From: CAVTYH01 sp963773875
GTDB lineage: Bacteria; Planctomycetota; Planctomycetia; Pirellulales; JADZDJ01
Length of the DNA: 64,000 bases
Assembly: GCA_963773875.1 (NCBI GenBank)
Contig: CAVZCV010000013.1
Coordinates: forward strand, 1-64,000
Reading direction: 5' to 3'
A model generated the notes under the pieces. It was not told where the DNA came from and ran no database searches. It saw only the letters and a list, made by a program, of their open reading frames with translations. Made by a program: the position numbers and the translations under genes. Below are positions 25,245 through 34,778 of this stretch, piece after piece (within the stretch, counting starts at the first letter, position 1; each line of letters starts with the position of its first letter).

Positions 25245-25462
25245 TTTGAGTTCTCCTTTTTCGATTGATGACTGAAATTTGCAAATTCCGTACCTGATTC
25301 GCCTTGGACACTCATTGCTGCTTTTGAAGCAGTGGCACACTCTGTTACGCCGCAACCGGACAATGCGATCCAGCGATCAATGTTGTTTTAGCATGCATGA
25401 CATCGTAAATTCAGGATTGCGTAGACTATTTGTCCGAACAAATTCTGATGGAGCAAATAGCA

Positions 25463-25666
25463 ATGTACGTCGAGAATTACAGATCGCTGGTTCAAGGAAT
25501 CTTGATCCTCATCCTGACTGCGGTTGCCTATTGGGTTAGCCAGCCGATTGGATTAGGGCTCCTGGCATTCATGGGAGTTATGAAGCTCCAAGAGAGCCGA
25601 ACGAACTGGTGCCCTTCCGATCCCGTTTTCAAATCAATGGGCATTAAGAAGAGGGCTGCAACCTAG
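25463..25666 (+). CDS. DUF2892 (YgaP-type) membrane protein
   Basis: 67 aa; the start at 25463 is set by GGAG 9 nt upstream. Two short transmembrane helices (GILILILTAVAYWV and IGLGLLAFMGVMKL) are followed by NWCPSDPVFKSMGI, the 'CP...GI' ending of DUF2892 proteins. These are inner-membrane proteins, often near rhodanese or sulphur genes; function unknown. A further frame on the same strand (about 25708-25828), ending PKKPWWKYTAERKREMARRE, looks like the tail of another lost gene. Confidence 0.72.
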   Translation: MYVENYRSLVQGILILILTAVAYWVSQPIGLGLLAFMGVMKLQESRTNWCPSDPVFKSMGIKKRAAT

Positions 25667-25849
25667 AATACCAGTGCCGGATCACTAGTCAGCGGCACGA
25701 CCCGTGCCTGCTCGATACGTTCATCGCCGCCGTGCGATTCATGGAAGGGGGGCCGAAGAAGCCGTGGTGGAAATACACGGCTGAACGGAAGCGAGAAATG
25801 GCGAGAAGGGAATCGAAGAAATCCTGATCAATTCCATCAAGTCGTAATA

Positions 25850-27188
25850 TCACGAAGGAAAACATTTGCCGAAAGCGACCAGCAGCTTTGGCGATCCCTT
25901 GATGCGAATCTTTCTGCGGAGCAGCGCCCAGAGCATGCGTCCGTTCTTTGGCCAGAAACCCGAGCCATGTCTCACTGTCGGCGATCACGTGCAGGTTGGA
26001 CTTGCCAAAATGTCCATCTTCGACATTGAGTTTGCTGTCACGAATCGTGACCGTAGCTAGTTTCTGTTCCGTGCCCGTGAATGAAAAATGAAACACAGCA
26101 TCCAGACCCTTTGACTTTCCCGCTTGAAAGGTGAGACGCAGCCCCGATAAGAATCTCTCGATTGTCCGAGGACGCAAACCATTACCTACTCGTTTGATCG
26201 TCTTCTTAGGAAAGCGACGAGTCACATGTGCCTCGGCGTCCGAACCTTCGATGACAAAGACCATCTCTTCCTTCTCTTGTAAGGGGCGCACAACTTCCTT
26301 CAGGTGCTCAGCTTTGTCGGTGAGATAAGGACCAATCACGTCCTCGCCAGCGGGACAGACACCCAGACAATACGCCGCTTTGTAGTTGGCTCCAAACGAA
26401 AGGCTCTGCCACATCGATGCCGATTCAGGATCGCTCACCTTCCTGCGGTAGTCCAAAGCGTTTTTGCTGTCGGCAACTTGCTCGACCCAATTGGTGAAGC
26501 CGCCCATGAACTCCCGATAGTTATGGGTGTAGCAGGCTGAGAAATTGAAATCTCCATTCGGAGAGATCGCTCCCACTGGACACGCCGCAGCGCACAGTTT
26601 GCACTCCAGGCACGGGTTATAGTCGAGCGGCTGATTGTAGGCGGTGGCGTCGGCAGCAATCAGGATCGTCCCCAGCAAGACGAAGTTGCCGAATTTGGGA
26701 TGGATGACGTTTCGATGAATCCCCATGTGACCCAAGCCCGCAGCCACGGCGACAGGTTTGTGGGACACAACCCAAACCTTCCCACCGGGAAAGCGATCCA
26801 TCTCCATCGGAAAGCCCATCGCTGGATTCACCGCACGGACGCCTTGACGCTCCAGAGTCGCAACGACCTTCCGAGCGACTTCATTGACGTGATCGCCCGT
26901 GTGGTGGAATTCGAGATTGGCGACTGACCGAGCCGGACTTCGGATGGGTTCCCGATTCATCCGGCAAACGAAACTGAGAAGCGTCTTGGATGGCGGAAAA
27001 TATCGTAGGATGTCGTCTCGCTGATTGTCCAATGCCGGACGGCTGATCTCAACAATCCCGACATCATCGGCACCACATTCGAGACACAGTTGGCGCAACA
27101 AGGCCGCATCGAGAATGGACGGTGGGGCTGACCTTTGGTCGGCGGTTTCATGAAAATGCCGCACAGTCGGATGTTCGGACAGGTTCAT
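25850..27188 (-). CDS. 4Fe-4S reductase-like / SCP2 fusion protein (frameshifted)
   Basis: GAGG lies 6 nt before the ATG at 27188. The N-terminal half resembles epoxyqueuosine-reductase/reductive-dehalogenase-like proteins, with CLECKLCAAACPVGAI as one cluster and YCLGVCPAGED as another. The C-terminal part is an SCP2-type lipid/sterol carrier domain (GLDAVFHFSFTGTE, then a 'DGHFGKSNLHVIAD' strand). The frame breaks near 25937; one frame over the expected ending LWALLRRKIRIKGSPKLLV ... FGKCFPS reads to a stop at 25850. Rejoined it is about 446 aa. Cytoplasmic Fe-S oxidoreductase acting on a hydrophobic substrate is an inference from the fusion. It follows the MarR gene by 56 nt and has its own operator-like palindrome. 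Confidence 0.78.
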
Positions 27189-27202
27189 GCGGGCCTCACT
27201 AA

Positions 27203-27214
27203 TTGTATATGCAA
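27203..27214. promoter_or_regulatory. MarR-type operator candidate 2
   Basis: TTGTATATGCAA is a near-palindrome (one mismatched pair), 15 nt upstream of the Fe-S/SCP2 start codon. It closely matches the palindrome upstream of the marR-like gene. Confidence 0.55.
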
Positions 27215-27244
27215 AGATTGTGACAAATAAACTGTTGCGGCAGG

Positions 27245-27679
27245 TTATCTCATCCGCTGGATCGCATCATCGAGCGACTCGATCACACTCTTCCCGAGCA
27301 TTGTCTTGACTTGGTGTTGCGCTTTTTCCCAGGCAGGAATTGCTTTCTCCACGACGAGCTTTCCTTTGTCGGTCAATTGAAAGGGCTGTGCCCGACCGTC
27401 TTCGGCAGGAATTGTTTTGAGCCAGCCCCGTGCTTTCATTCGTTCGACGTTTCGGCTCAGCGTGGACACATCCAGTTGTAAATGTTCACAGACATCGGTC
27501 GGGCGAGCCACGCCTATCTTTGCGGCGGCGACGAGGATATTCATTTGGCTGACCTTCAGCCCCAGCGGGCGCAATGCCTCGTCGTAAACGTTGGTGACGT
27601 GACGGTTCAGCATTCGCAATCGCAAGGCAATGCACGTCTTGGCAATGGTGTCGATGGTGCGGCTCGTTATCTTGGTCAT
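27245..27679 (-). CDS. MarR-family transcriptional regulator
   Basis: A 144-aa winged-helix protein with the standard MarR arrangement: dimerisation helices, then recognition region VARPTDVCEHLQLDVSTLSR, the wing (LKTIPAEDGRAQPFQLTDKG) and a C-terminal dimerisation helix. GGGATCACTTTC precedes the ATG. MarR proteins repress their own operon and release DNA on binding phenolic or hydrophobic ligands or on oxidation; this copy has one cysteine (in TCIALRLR) and another in DVCEH. It is the first gene of an apparent two-gene operon with the Fe-S/SCP2 gene, each preceded by a TTG...CAA palindrome. Confidence 0.85.
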   Translation of the reverse strand: MTKITSRTIDTIAKTCIALRLRMLNRHVTNVYDEALRPLGLKVSQMNILVAAAKIGVARPTDVCEHLQLDVSTLSRNVERMKARGWLKTIPAEDGRAQPFQLTDKGKLVVEKAIPAWEKAQHQVKTMLGKSVIESLDDAIQRMR

Positions 27680-27706
27680 GAAAGTGATCCCTTGGTTTCA
27701 TTATGA

Positions 27707-27718
27707 TTGTATGTACAA
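27707..27718. promoter_or_regulatory. MarR-type operator candidate 1
   Basis: TTGTATGTACAA is a perfect inverted repeat (5-bp arms, TG centre), 28 nt upstream of the marR-like ATG. It matches the TTG-N6-CAA pattern bound by MarR/OhrR proteins. Confidence 0.6.
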
Positions 27719-27902
27719 CTATCTCCGCAGGTCAAGTGGATTCTTTGATGAATTCATCCCTGTCCAGCTTTGCAGGCCAGGAAAACCCCCTGGATTTCGC
27801 CAAGCGATATAATCGGCCTGCCTAGTTTCAATAGCCAATGCCGTCGAGGCGTTCCTGTAAAATGAACGACAATAACTGCGACCGGCGGAAACAGCGAAAC
27901 GC

Positions 27903-28286
27903 ATGAACCGAATAAAAACGGCGTCGAAGCATTTGCTAGCGATCTTCATGGTCGGAGCCGGCACGATGCACTTCGTCCGGCCCGAGTTCTACTTGAAGAT
28001 CATACCGCCCCTTCTGCCGTGGCACTTGGGACTGGTTTACCTCAGCGGCTTCTTTGAGATTGCATTGGGACTGCTGCTCCTCGTCGCAAAGTTTTCAAGA
28101 CTGGCAGCGTGGGGTATCATTGCACTTCTGATCGCTGTTTTTCCGGCTAACATCTACCTCTATCAGCATCAGGAATTGGTGCCCGGATCGCCGATATTGC
28201 ATCTGCTCCGACTACCGCTGCAAGCCGTATTCATCCTCTGGGCGTACTGGCACACAAGACCAAGTGATCAAGGTTGGAGCGCGTAG
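27903..28286 (+). CDS. DoxX-like membrane protein
   Basis: A 127-aa protein with four hydrophobic helices: about 11-27, 40-60 (LGLVYLSGFFEIALGLLLLV), 70-88 and 100-118. 'GTMHFVRPEFYLKIIPP' near the start and 'SGFFEIALG' match the DoxX/DUF417-like family. Inner membrane; some members contribute to redox and sulphur stress complexes. The last residues carry the AYWHTRP motif. The next small gene begins 8 nt later. Confidence 0.78.
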   Translation: MNRIKTASKHLLAIFMVGAGTMHFVRPEFYLKIIPPLLPWHLGLVYLSGFFEIALGLLLLVAKFSRLAAWGIIALLIAVFPANIYLYQHQELVPGSPILHLLRLPLQAVFILWAYWHTRPSDQGWSA

Positions 28287-28294
28287 CGACATCA

Positions 28295-28495
28295 ATGACC
28301 CAAAGCCTTTGCGACACGTGTCTGCACAACAAGGAAGTCGTTTCCGCCAAAGGCTCTCGCTTCTTGCTGTGCCGCTTGTCGCAAACTCATCACCGATTTC
28401 CGAAATATCCGCCGCAGCCAGTATTGAAATGCGTTGGATACCAGGAGTTGACGAGCAGCGAGGTCCAACCCCGCCCTGATGCCGGCGCCCTGTAA
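28295..28495 (+). CDS. small Cys-containing conserved protein
   Basis: 66 aa, starting MTQSLCDTCLHNKEVVSAKG, then SRFLLCRLSQTHHRFPKYPP and VLKCVGYQ. The four cysteines (CxxC plus two) suggest one zinc site. I recognise the family order 'CDTC....EV.S..GSRFLLC.LS...RRFPKYPPQPV..C' but it has no established function. It lies directly after the DoxX gene on the same strand. Confidence 0.65.
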   Translation: MTQSLCDTCLHNKEVVSAKGSRFLLCRLSQTHHRFPKYPPQPVLKCVGYQELTSSEVQPRPDAGAL

Positions 28496-28731
28496 CTGAT
28501 TGCTTGCGCCGTTTTGCAAAGCTTGTCGCAAAAGCATTAATCCAAAAACTGTCTCGAAAAAAGTTTGAACGGTGAGGCTCCAAGGGCGTCTGCATGGCCA
28601 GAAAGTGCAGCGATTCTAAATGATGCTCAGAATCATCGAAAGTCAGCATTATTTTAACCGAGGCCGATTTGATTCGATGAATCCGAGGAGAACCGGTTTA
28701 TTGATGAATTAGAGATCGTTTTGGACAGCTT

Positions 28732-29177
28732 TTAAGCCGTCATCGGTGTCGAGATCGCCAATCGCTCCATCAATCCCATAACTTCTCGCTCGAGGTGCGA
28801 AAGCGTGTCTTCCGGCAGTGCGAATCGAGATCATGAACCTCCCAAAATTCGACTCGGTTGAGATAAGCTGGGAAGCGAGCTTCAACTTGCGGACGGTGCT
28901 CGGTTTGCTTCACGGCCACGATGTGATCTGCGGCGCCGAAGTCGAGATGCACCACGCTTTTTGGAAGCCGCTGGTAGGCATCGACAGGGATGCCATGATT
29001 GGCGAGGCGAGTAATCGTGAAGTCGGACATGAACCCCGGATTGGAAAACACGAGGTGAAGTCCTCTGGATTCGGCCTTCCATTTTAGTTTTCGTTGTTCG
29101 GCGTGCCAGTTGAAAAAGATTTCCGCAAATCGGCTGCGATAATAATTCCCATTGCAAAGAAAAAGAATGCGTTTCAT
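28732..29177 (-). CDS. low-molecular-weight tyrosine phosphatase-like protein (frameshifted)
   Basis: It starts MKRILFLCNGNYYRSRFAEI: the P-loop C-N-G-N-Y-Y-R-S keeps the CX5R catalytic cysteine and arginine of LMW-PTPs. FNWHAEQRKLKWKAESRGL and 'NPGFMSDFTI.RLANHGIPVD' follow as in relatives. The frame breaks near 28818 after FWEVHDLD; one frame over it continues ALPEDTLSHLEREVMGLMER to a stop at 28732, giving about 148 aa. It probably dephosphorylates tyrosine or arginine phosphoproteins; the general-acid Asp is in the EVHDLD segment. Third gene of the recD2 run, 10 nt from the GIY-YIG gene. Confidence 0.75.
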
Positions 29178-29187
29178 TGATCGTGCC

Positions 29188-29469
29188 TCATTCCGTAATT
29201 CGAATTAACGACTCTTTTTCCTCACGAGTAAGTGCTTTGATTGCTAATTCTCGTTTCAGTGCCTCGCTCCGACTGGCCCGTGCCTCTTTGTAGACGAGAG
29301 TGACAGGCAAGCGACCCCGGGTGTAGCGAGAGGCTGTGCCGGCATTGTGCTGCTCGCATCGACGGATCACATCGTTGCTGATTCCGGTGTAGAGCGACCG
29401 ATCCGCACACTGCAATACATACACGAACCATGTTTCGTCCAAGCAGCGCTTCCGACTCATCTTTGCCAT
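29188..29469 (-). CDS. GIY-YIG endonuclease-domain protein (UPF0213-like)
   Basis: About 94 aa from ATG 29469 (or 29460). The core WFVYVLQCADRSLYTGIS holds the GIY-YIG pattern (VYVL, then LYTGIS), followed by R..QHN.G..SRYTRGR and a glutamate-containing helix (SEALKRELAIK), as in YhbQ/UPF0213 proteins. These act on nucleic acids, possibly in repair. It overlaps nothing but begins 19 nt after the recD2 stop, supporting a joint transcript. Confidence 0.78.
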   Translation of the reverse strand: MAKMSRKRCLDETWFVYVLQCADRSLYTGISNDVIRRCEQHNAGTASRYTRGRLPVTLVYKEARASRSEALKRELAIKALTREEKESLIRITE

Positions 29470-29488
29470 AAAGAAGACGAACCGTGGA

Positions 29489-31676
29489 TCAGGCTCTTTG
29501 CGCCACGACCCGCTCTGCCTCTTGGAGCCGTTTCCGCAGGGTCGTATGTCGCTGCCGAGTATCACCACGCCTGACAGCCATCGCCAGTGCTTTCTTGGCT
29601 CCAACTAGCACGACCAGTTGCTTGCCTCGGGTAATCGCCGTGTACAACAGATTCTTCTGTAGCATCAGGTAATGCTGAGTATGCAGAGGAATGACGACAC
29701 ACGGGAATTCAGAACCTTGGCTTTTGTGAATCGAAAGCACATAAGCGAGCGATAGTTCATCGAGATCGCCGAAGTCGTATTCGACGTTGCGTCCCTCAAA
29801 ATTGACGTGCATCAATTGCTCGATCCGATTAATCTTCTCGATCACGCCCAAGTCGCCGTTGAACACGTCCTTATTGTAGTTGTTCTCGGTCTGGATCACT
29901 CGGTCCCCGATCCGAAACGTCCAGCCGAATCGCAGCACTTCGGGGCCGTCGTCACCGGGATTGAGGGCCGCTTGCAGGACTTGGTTCAAGTTTCTGGCCC
30001 CGAGCAACGAACGATTCATCGGCGCAAGCACTTGGATGTCGGCCTTGGGATCGAAACCAAATCGAGTGGGAATCCGCTCTTTGACCAATCGCACCAACAG
30101 GTCTTGGATCGTTTCTGGTTCCTCCGCTTCTACAAAATAGAAGTCGCTGAGTTCCTCTGAGTTGGACAACTTCGGCATCTGCCCGTGATTCACGGCATAG
30201 GCGGCAGTGATGATTTGACTCTGAGCAGCTTGCCGGAAAATCTCCGTGAGCCGCACGACGGGCACCACGCTGGCGGCGATCAGATCGGCCAGCACTGAGC
30301 CTGGACCAACAGAAGGTAATTGATCAACGTCCCCCACGAGGATCACGCAAGCTTCGCTGGGGACAGCCCGCAAGAATTGATGCCCCAGCACGACATCGAC
30401 CATCGACGATTCATCGAGCACGAACAAATTGCCGCTCAGCGGATGTTTTTGGTTCGCGCTTGAATTCGCCCGTGGCTGGATCGAATTCGAGAAGGCGGTG
30501 GATGGTTTTGGCGGTGCGCTGAGTCGTTTCCGATAAGCGTTTGGCGGCTCGGCCAGTGGGAGCGGTCAAAACGCATTTCAATTGCTTGGCGGTGAAGATT
30601 TCGAGAATGCTCCGGACCAGCGTAGTCTTGCCGACGCCCGGCCCGCCCGTGATGACCAGGACTTTGTGTTGACAAGCTTGTCGAATGGCTTCCTGCTGGC
30701 CCATCGCTAACTCGATGCCCAATCGCTGCTCGACCCAGGTAATCGCTTTGTCCACTTTGATATTTGGCAAGGGATGGGGGGTGGTCGCCGCAATGCGATG
30801 GATAGACTGGGCGAGGCCGACTTCGGCTCGATGCAAGCTCGCTAGGTACAGCCAAGGCTCACCTTCCACATCTTCCCGAATGACGCACCGCTCTTGAACG
30901 GTTGCTCGGACAGCCGCTTCGACAATTTGTTGGTCAATCTCTACCAGCTTGGTTGTTTGTTCCACCACACCGGATTCAGGGAAGCCGCAGTGCCCATCGC
31001 CGGCCAACTCTTGCAGGGTGTAGAGGACGGCGGCTCTGGCTCGGTACGGACTGTTACGGTCAATGCCCAGCTTCGCCCCCAGTTCATCGGCGGTCTTGAA
31101 TCCGATGCCTCGAATGTCGTCGGCCAGTTGATACGGGTTCGCCTTGATCTTGGCGATGGACTCGTGGCCGTAGGTGCGATAGATGCGCATCGCTCGTCCC
31201 GACGTGATGCCGTGCTCGGTCAAAAAGAGCATGATCTTGCGGACTTCGTTTTGCTCTTCCCAACTTTGGCGAATTCGCTTCAGGCGTTCCTGGCCAATTC
31301 CGTGGATGTGCAACAGAAAGTCCGGCGCATCTTCAAAGATTTCGAGGGTCCGCTCCTTGTAGACGGCCACGATTCTTGCCGCCAGCTTTGGGCCGATGCT
31401 GCGGACGGCTCCGGAGGCTAAATACTTTTCGATGCCTTCTGCCGAAGCTGGATGAGTCGTCTTAAGCTCGTCGGCTTTGAATTGTTGGCCGTGCTGGCGA
31501 TCGACCACCCAGCGTCCGCTGGCCTCGACATGTTCTCCCGCCGTCACCGAAGTCGCACTGCCAATGACCGTGACAAGGTCTTGCCGTCCCTTCATCTGCA
31601 CTCGTAAAACGGCGAATCCACTTTCGGGATTATGAAAGGTCACCCGTTCGATCAATCCGTTGATATTTTCAGGCAT
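29489..31676 (-). CDS. recD2: RecD2-type ATP-dependent DNA helicase (frameshifted)
   Basis: N-terminal OB-like part (INGLIERVTFHNPESGFAVL), helix-hairpin-helix region (IHGIGQERLKRIRQSW, then DDIRGIGFKTADELG), Walker A (VITGGPGVGKTTLV), then a frame break: an AAAAA run (plus-strand TTTTT at 30446-30450) where four A's restore REPKHPLSGNLFVLDE. The second half continues with Walker B DESSMVD, GDVDQLPSVGPG, and C-terminal UvrD_C-type VLSIHKSQGSEFP and YTAITRGK. Rejoined it is about 729 aa, normal for RecD2. The start is taken at ATG 31676; a GTG at 31715 is possible. 5'-3' helicase in recombination and mismatch handling. Confidence 0.85.
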
Positions 31677-31715
31677 CGGTGCAGATATTTTACCGTCGCT
31701 GGGCGAGGTGGTCAC

Positions 31716-32248
31716 GGCACTGCTTCTTCGGAGTTGCTAAAAGTGATTCAGGCCAGACGCTATAAAAGCTCATAGGGGTTGGCCAAGTAAGCTTCCGCGG
31801 GCGTTCTTTCAATGCCGCGCCCAGCCGATTGCTTAGTTGTTGCGCGTCGCCGATTACCATTGCTTCCGGCTGCTTGTTTTCGGGAATATAGCCTCGTGCC
31901 GCTGGCGCCGCCTGAACCTGCCGACGTGTCACACAATCCCTCGTCAAGGTATGCTGTAATTGTTTTTCACGAGGCAGGCGCTGCGGCATTCGATATCGGC
32001 AACTGACTGCGACCGCCGCGAGCGATGCTGCAGAGGCGGTGCCGTTCCAAACGGCTTAAGCGATGTCGCTAATGCTGGCCATTCACGAGTTCTCTGCACT
32101 TCGATTGCTGCAATGAGTTTGCAGCTAATTGCAGTCCGAAGTTCCTTTGCCGAACGGCTCCGCGCGATGGATGCCGGAAAACGAATGATTTCTGGCTTGG
32201 CTTTTGGCATTTCCGACCGACGCGAAGCATCATTAAAGTAATGCATTG
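31716..32248. other. gene-free stretch
   Basis: Frames of up to 100 codons occur on both strands but overlap one another and show no family pattern. I see no supported gene or RNA. Confidence 0.4.
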
Positions 32249-34015
32249 TCACTGGCCGACGGGGTCATGCTGGGGTGCGTGAAGTTTAACGATGGCCGCG
32301 ATGCATTCGGCATCAGTTCTTGGCGTCCCTATCTTGAGGAATACCATGCCGTGGCTGCGGACTTCAGCAGAGAGGATATCGTCGGCGGGTGCAAGGTTCT
32401 TGAGTTGCCAGACGTCGCGGACGGGTTGCCTGCCGGTGAGATTCATGTTAAGGCCTTCGTTGAGTTCTCTAAGGGAGACCGTTACTTTTGCTGGTTCATT
32501 CCCAATGTTGAAGAGGCCGACGGCCATCGTTCCGTCCCAAAGTTCACGGGCCCAGACCTGCTGAGGCGCGGCGGCGCTGGCATTGGGATTTTCTGCTGGA
32601 GTAGCTGGCGAAATGCGTTTGCCTTGGCGGCCGAGCGGGTCCTGATCGATGTCGAGTACTTCGTCGTTGGACATCAGCGACGTGGTGAAATCATCCAGTT
32701 TCGTGAGGTCGCAGCCAAGGATCAGCGGCGCCGCGAGGATGGACCACAGGCCAATGTGGGTCAGTTGTTCATCCTGCGTGAGTTTGGAATCGTGTTGCGG
32801 TTCATAGGTCCAACCGACCTTGCCAACAACAAGCATGTCGGTATCGTTCCAATGGCCGGGACCGGTGAAGGTGTCGTGGCCATTTTGCGAGAACCCAATA
32901 CGGGACACATTTGGCCAGTTGTCGCGGATATCGCTGGTGGAGCGCCAAATGTTTGCATTGATGCCATCTTCGACGCCCCACTCCCAGACGTTTCCCATTC
33001 CGTATTGGCACATGGAGAGGACGATGTCGCGGTCGAGTTTATCGAGGGCCGCACGGATTACTTGGTACGGTTTCTTCAAGGTGGCCAGGTCGTAATTGCG
33101 TCGTCTGCCGGCCCCCGCTCCTCCGTTCTGGACGACCTGGTCATAGCTGCACCAGTCATACTTGACGTAATCGACTTCCCAAGAAGCCCACGTTTTGGTG
33201 TCTTGCTCTTCATGCTGCCAGGAGCCGGCAAAGCCCTGACAGGTTGTGGGTCCGGGACTGGAATAAATGCCGAACTTGAGGCCTTTCGAATGGATGTAAT
33301 CACCCAGGGCTCTCATGTTAGGGAAGTTGTCGTTGCAGAGAATGTTGCCATCGGGGTCACGTGTGGGAGTGCCGGCCACACCGAGGGCACCGCGGACGCC
33401 ACGGCCCGGCTTGGGAACTTCCCATCCGTCATCGACACAAACATAGGTGAAACCATGGGCGGCGAGGCCGGAAGCGATGAGGGCATCAGCGGCGTCTCGA
33501 ATGCGCGCGTCTGTAGGTCTCATGCCAAAGGCATTCCAAGAGTTCCATCCAAGCGGAGGGGTGAGAGCGAGTTTATGCTTGCCCCCTACTATCACTAGTT
33601 GCCGAGTGGATTCGCCCTTCGCATTCTTAACGTGGATCGTAGTAGCGACGGAAACCGGCTGTTTGAGGGTGCCAGTGATGATGCCGGTGGTGGTATCAAT
33701 CACGAGTCCGGCGGGAAGTTTCTCAGCAGAGAATGTCAGAGGGACATCGCCGATAGCGGGAACTCGGAACAAAAATATTCGCCCGGGAGTGGCAGATGCA
33801 ACTCGCGCTCCGTTGATCTGCGGCCGTCCGTCAGCAGCGATCGACCGCGGGAGGGTGATTTCGGGCGTCGGTTCGGCAATCGTCTCTCCGAGTGCGGTGC
33901 CGGCTTGGACAGTGGGTTGAACAATGCCCTGGCCGCGAGTCGCGGAGGCGAATGCGAGAGAGGTGACGACCGCTAGAACAGCGCCCGTTAATCGACGAAC
34001 GGATTCAATGGTCAT
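32249..34015 (-). CDS. GH27 alpha-galactosidase with N-terminal putative Ig domain
   Basis: A 588-aa exported enzyme. A signal peptide ends near residue 29 (LAFASATRGQG). Residues about 75-145 form a putative Ig-like domain (IGDVPLTFSAEKLPAGLVID, then GTLKQPVSVATT). The GH27 barrel starts TPPLGWNSWNAFG; YVKYDWC holds the nucleophile Asp, and RSTSDIRD the acid/base Asp. LSMCQYGMGNVWEWG and GHWNDTDMLVVG are further signatures. A C-terminal beta-sandwich ends near residue 570. It removes terminal alpha-galactose from polysaccharides outside the cytoplasm. It opens the carbohydrate island and points the same way as the cupin and the two clan-A hydrolases. Confidence 0.9.
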   Translation of the reverse strand: MTIESVRRLTGAVLAVVTSLAFASATRGQGIVQPTVQAGTALGETIAEPTPEITLPRSIAADGRPQINGARVASATPGRIFLFRVPAIGDVPLTFSAEKLPAGLVIDTTTGIITGTLKQPVSVATTIHVKNAKGESTRQLVIVGGKHKLALTPPLGWNSWNAFGMRPTDARIRDAADALIASGLAAHGFTYVCVDDGWEVPKPGRGVRGALGVAGTPTRDPDGNILCNDNFPNMRALGDYIHSKGLKFGIYSSPGPTTCQGFAGSWQHEEQDTKTWASWEVDYVKYDWCSYDQVVQNGGAGAGRRRNYDLATLKKPYQVIRAALDKLDRDIVLSMCQYGMGNVWEWGVEDGINANIWRSTSDIRDNWPNVSRIGFSQNGHDTFTGPGHWNDTDMLVVGKVGWTYEPQHDSKLTQDEQLTHIGLWSILAAPLILGCDLTKLDDFTTSLMSNDEVLDIDQDPLGRQGKRISPATPAENPNASAAAPQQVWARELWDGTMAVGLFNIGNEPAKVTVSLRELNEGLNMNLTGRQPVRDVWQLKNLAPADDILSAEVRSHGMVFLKIGTPRTDAECIAAIVKLHAPQHDPVGQ

Positions 34016-34210
34016 TCAATCAGTCTTCCAAAAACTTGGGAGAATGCGCGGGAGATACTGTGTTGACAGTGGTCGTGAAGGACGGCGCAAGGCGAAATGC
34101 GCCTCCACCCAATAAAGAGACCTGTCGCGATTGAAGTGGAATTGTCATGGAATCCGTCGGGCGAGACAAGCGCGTCACCTCAGCTGACATAACAGTTGTA
34201 ACATGTCTTG

Positions 34211-34648
34211 TTAGTGTTGCTCTTTTGTCACCTGCTCCGGGATGGCAATCTCCTTCGCCTCTCGCGGGTGTAGCACGAACGCAATCAAGCGCGTGCGGCC
34301 CTTTGTGGACGGGTTCCTTGATACCCGGTGCAGGCAACCCGTCGGCTCGTAAAAAGTCTCGCCTGCTTTGAACACCTTTGTCGGCTGATCATCGATCCCC
34401 AATTCGTATTCACCTTCCAGCACATAAACGAAACCCGGCCCGGGGTGCCGATGAGGAACGCCGGCTTGGCCGGCCTCGATCGTCACCTCTACCACGGTCA
34501 CCTTCGCATCTTTGCCATCCAGTTTCTCTTTGATGTCTTGAGCCGAGATTGTCTTCACCGATTCACCATCATCACGAAAATGCGCAAGTGCCATGCCACC
34601 GAGCCCAAGGACAATCCCGACAAAGAGTAAGAGTCGAGTGCGTTTCAT
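34211..34648 (-). CDS. exported cupin-domain protein
   Basis: 145 aa from ATG 34648, with AAGGA about 9 nt upstream. A signal peptide (RLLLFVGIVLGLGGMALA) leads into one cupin barrel: motif 1 PHRHPGPGFVYVLEGEYELG (His, His, Glu ligands) and motif 2 AGETFYEPTGCLHRVSRNP with the final His. It likely binds one divalent metal ion in the periplasm. Function is open: sugar binding, isomerisation or quercetinase-like. Its place between GH27 and the hydrolase pair suggests a role in carbohydrate use. Confidence 0.8.
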   Translation of the reverse strand: MKRTRLLLFVGIVLGLGGMALAHFRDDGESVKTISAQDIKEKLDGKDAKVTVVEVTIEAGQAGVPHRHPGPGFVYVLEGEYELGIDDQPTKVFKAGETFYEPTGCLHRVSRNPSTKGRTRLIAFVLHPREAKEIAIPEQVTKEQH

Positions 34649-34778
34649 AATTATTTTTCCTTGTATATCTGTGATTCCGCTTGACGCGCAGCGAAATCGC
34701 ACTGAGTGAAGTGATCCATGAGTTCGACTCGCGCATTGTTCAAATCAGTTGTAGCCATCCGCGTATGGAACAGCGATT

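Noticed and set aside
25708..25828. Plus-strand tail PKKPWWKYTAERKREMARRE
   Set aside because: Protein-like C-terminus lying beyond the repaired stop of the Fe-S/SCP2 gene, but with no start or identified family.
32246..33598. A 450-codon plus-strand frame opposite GH27
   Set aside because: It is antisense to a well-supported enzyme with intact catalytic motifs and has no family similarity.
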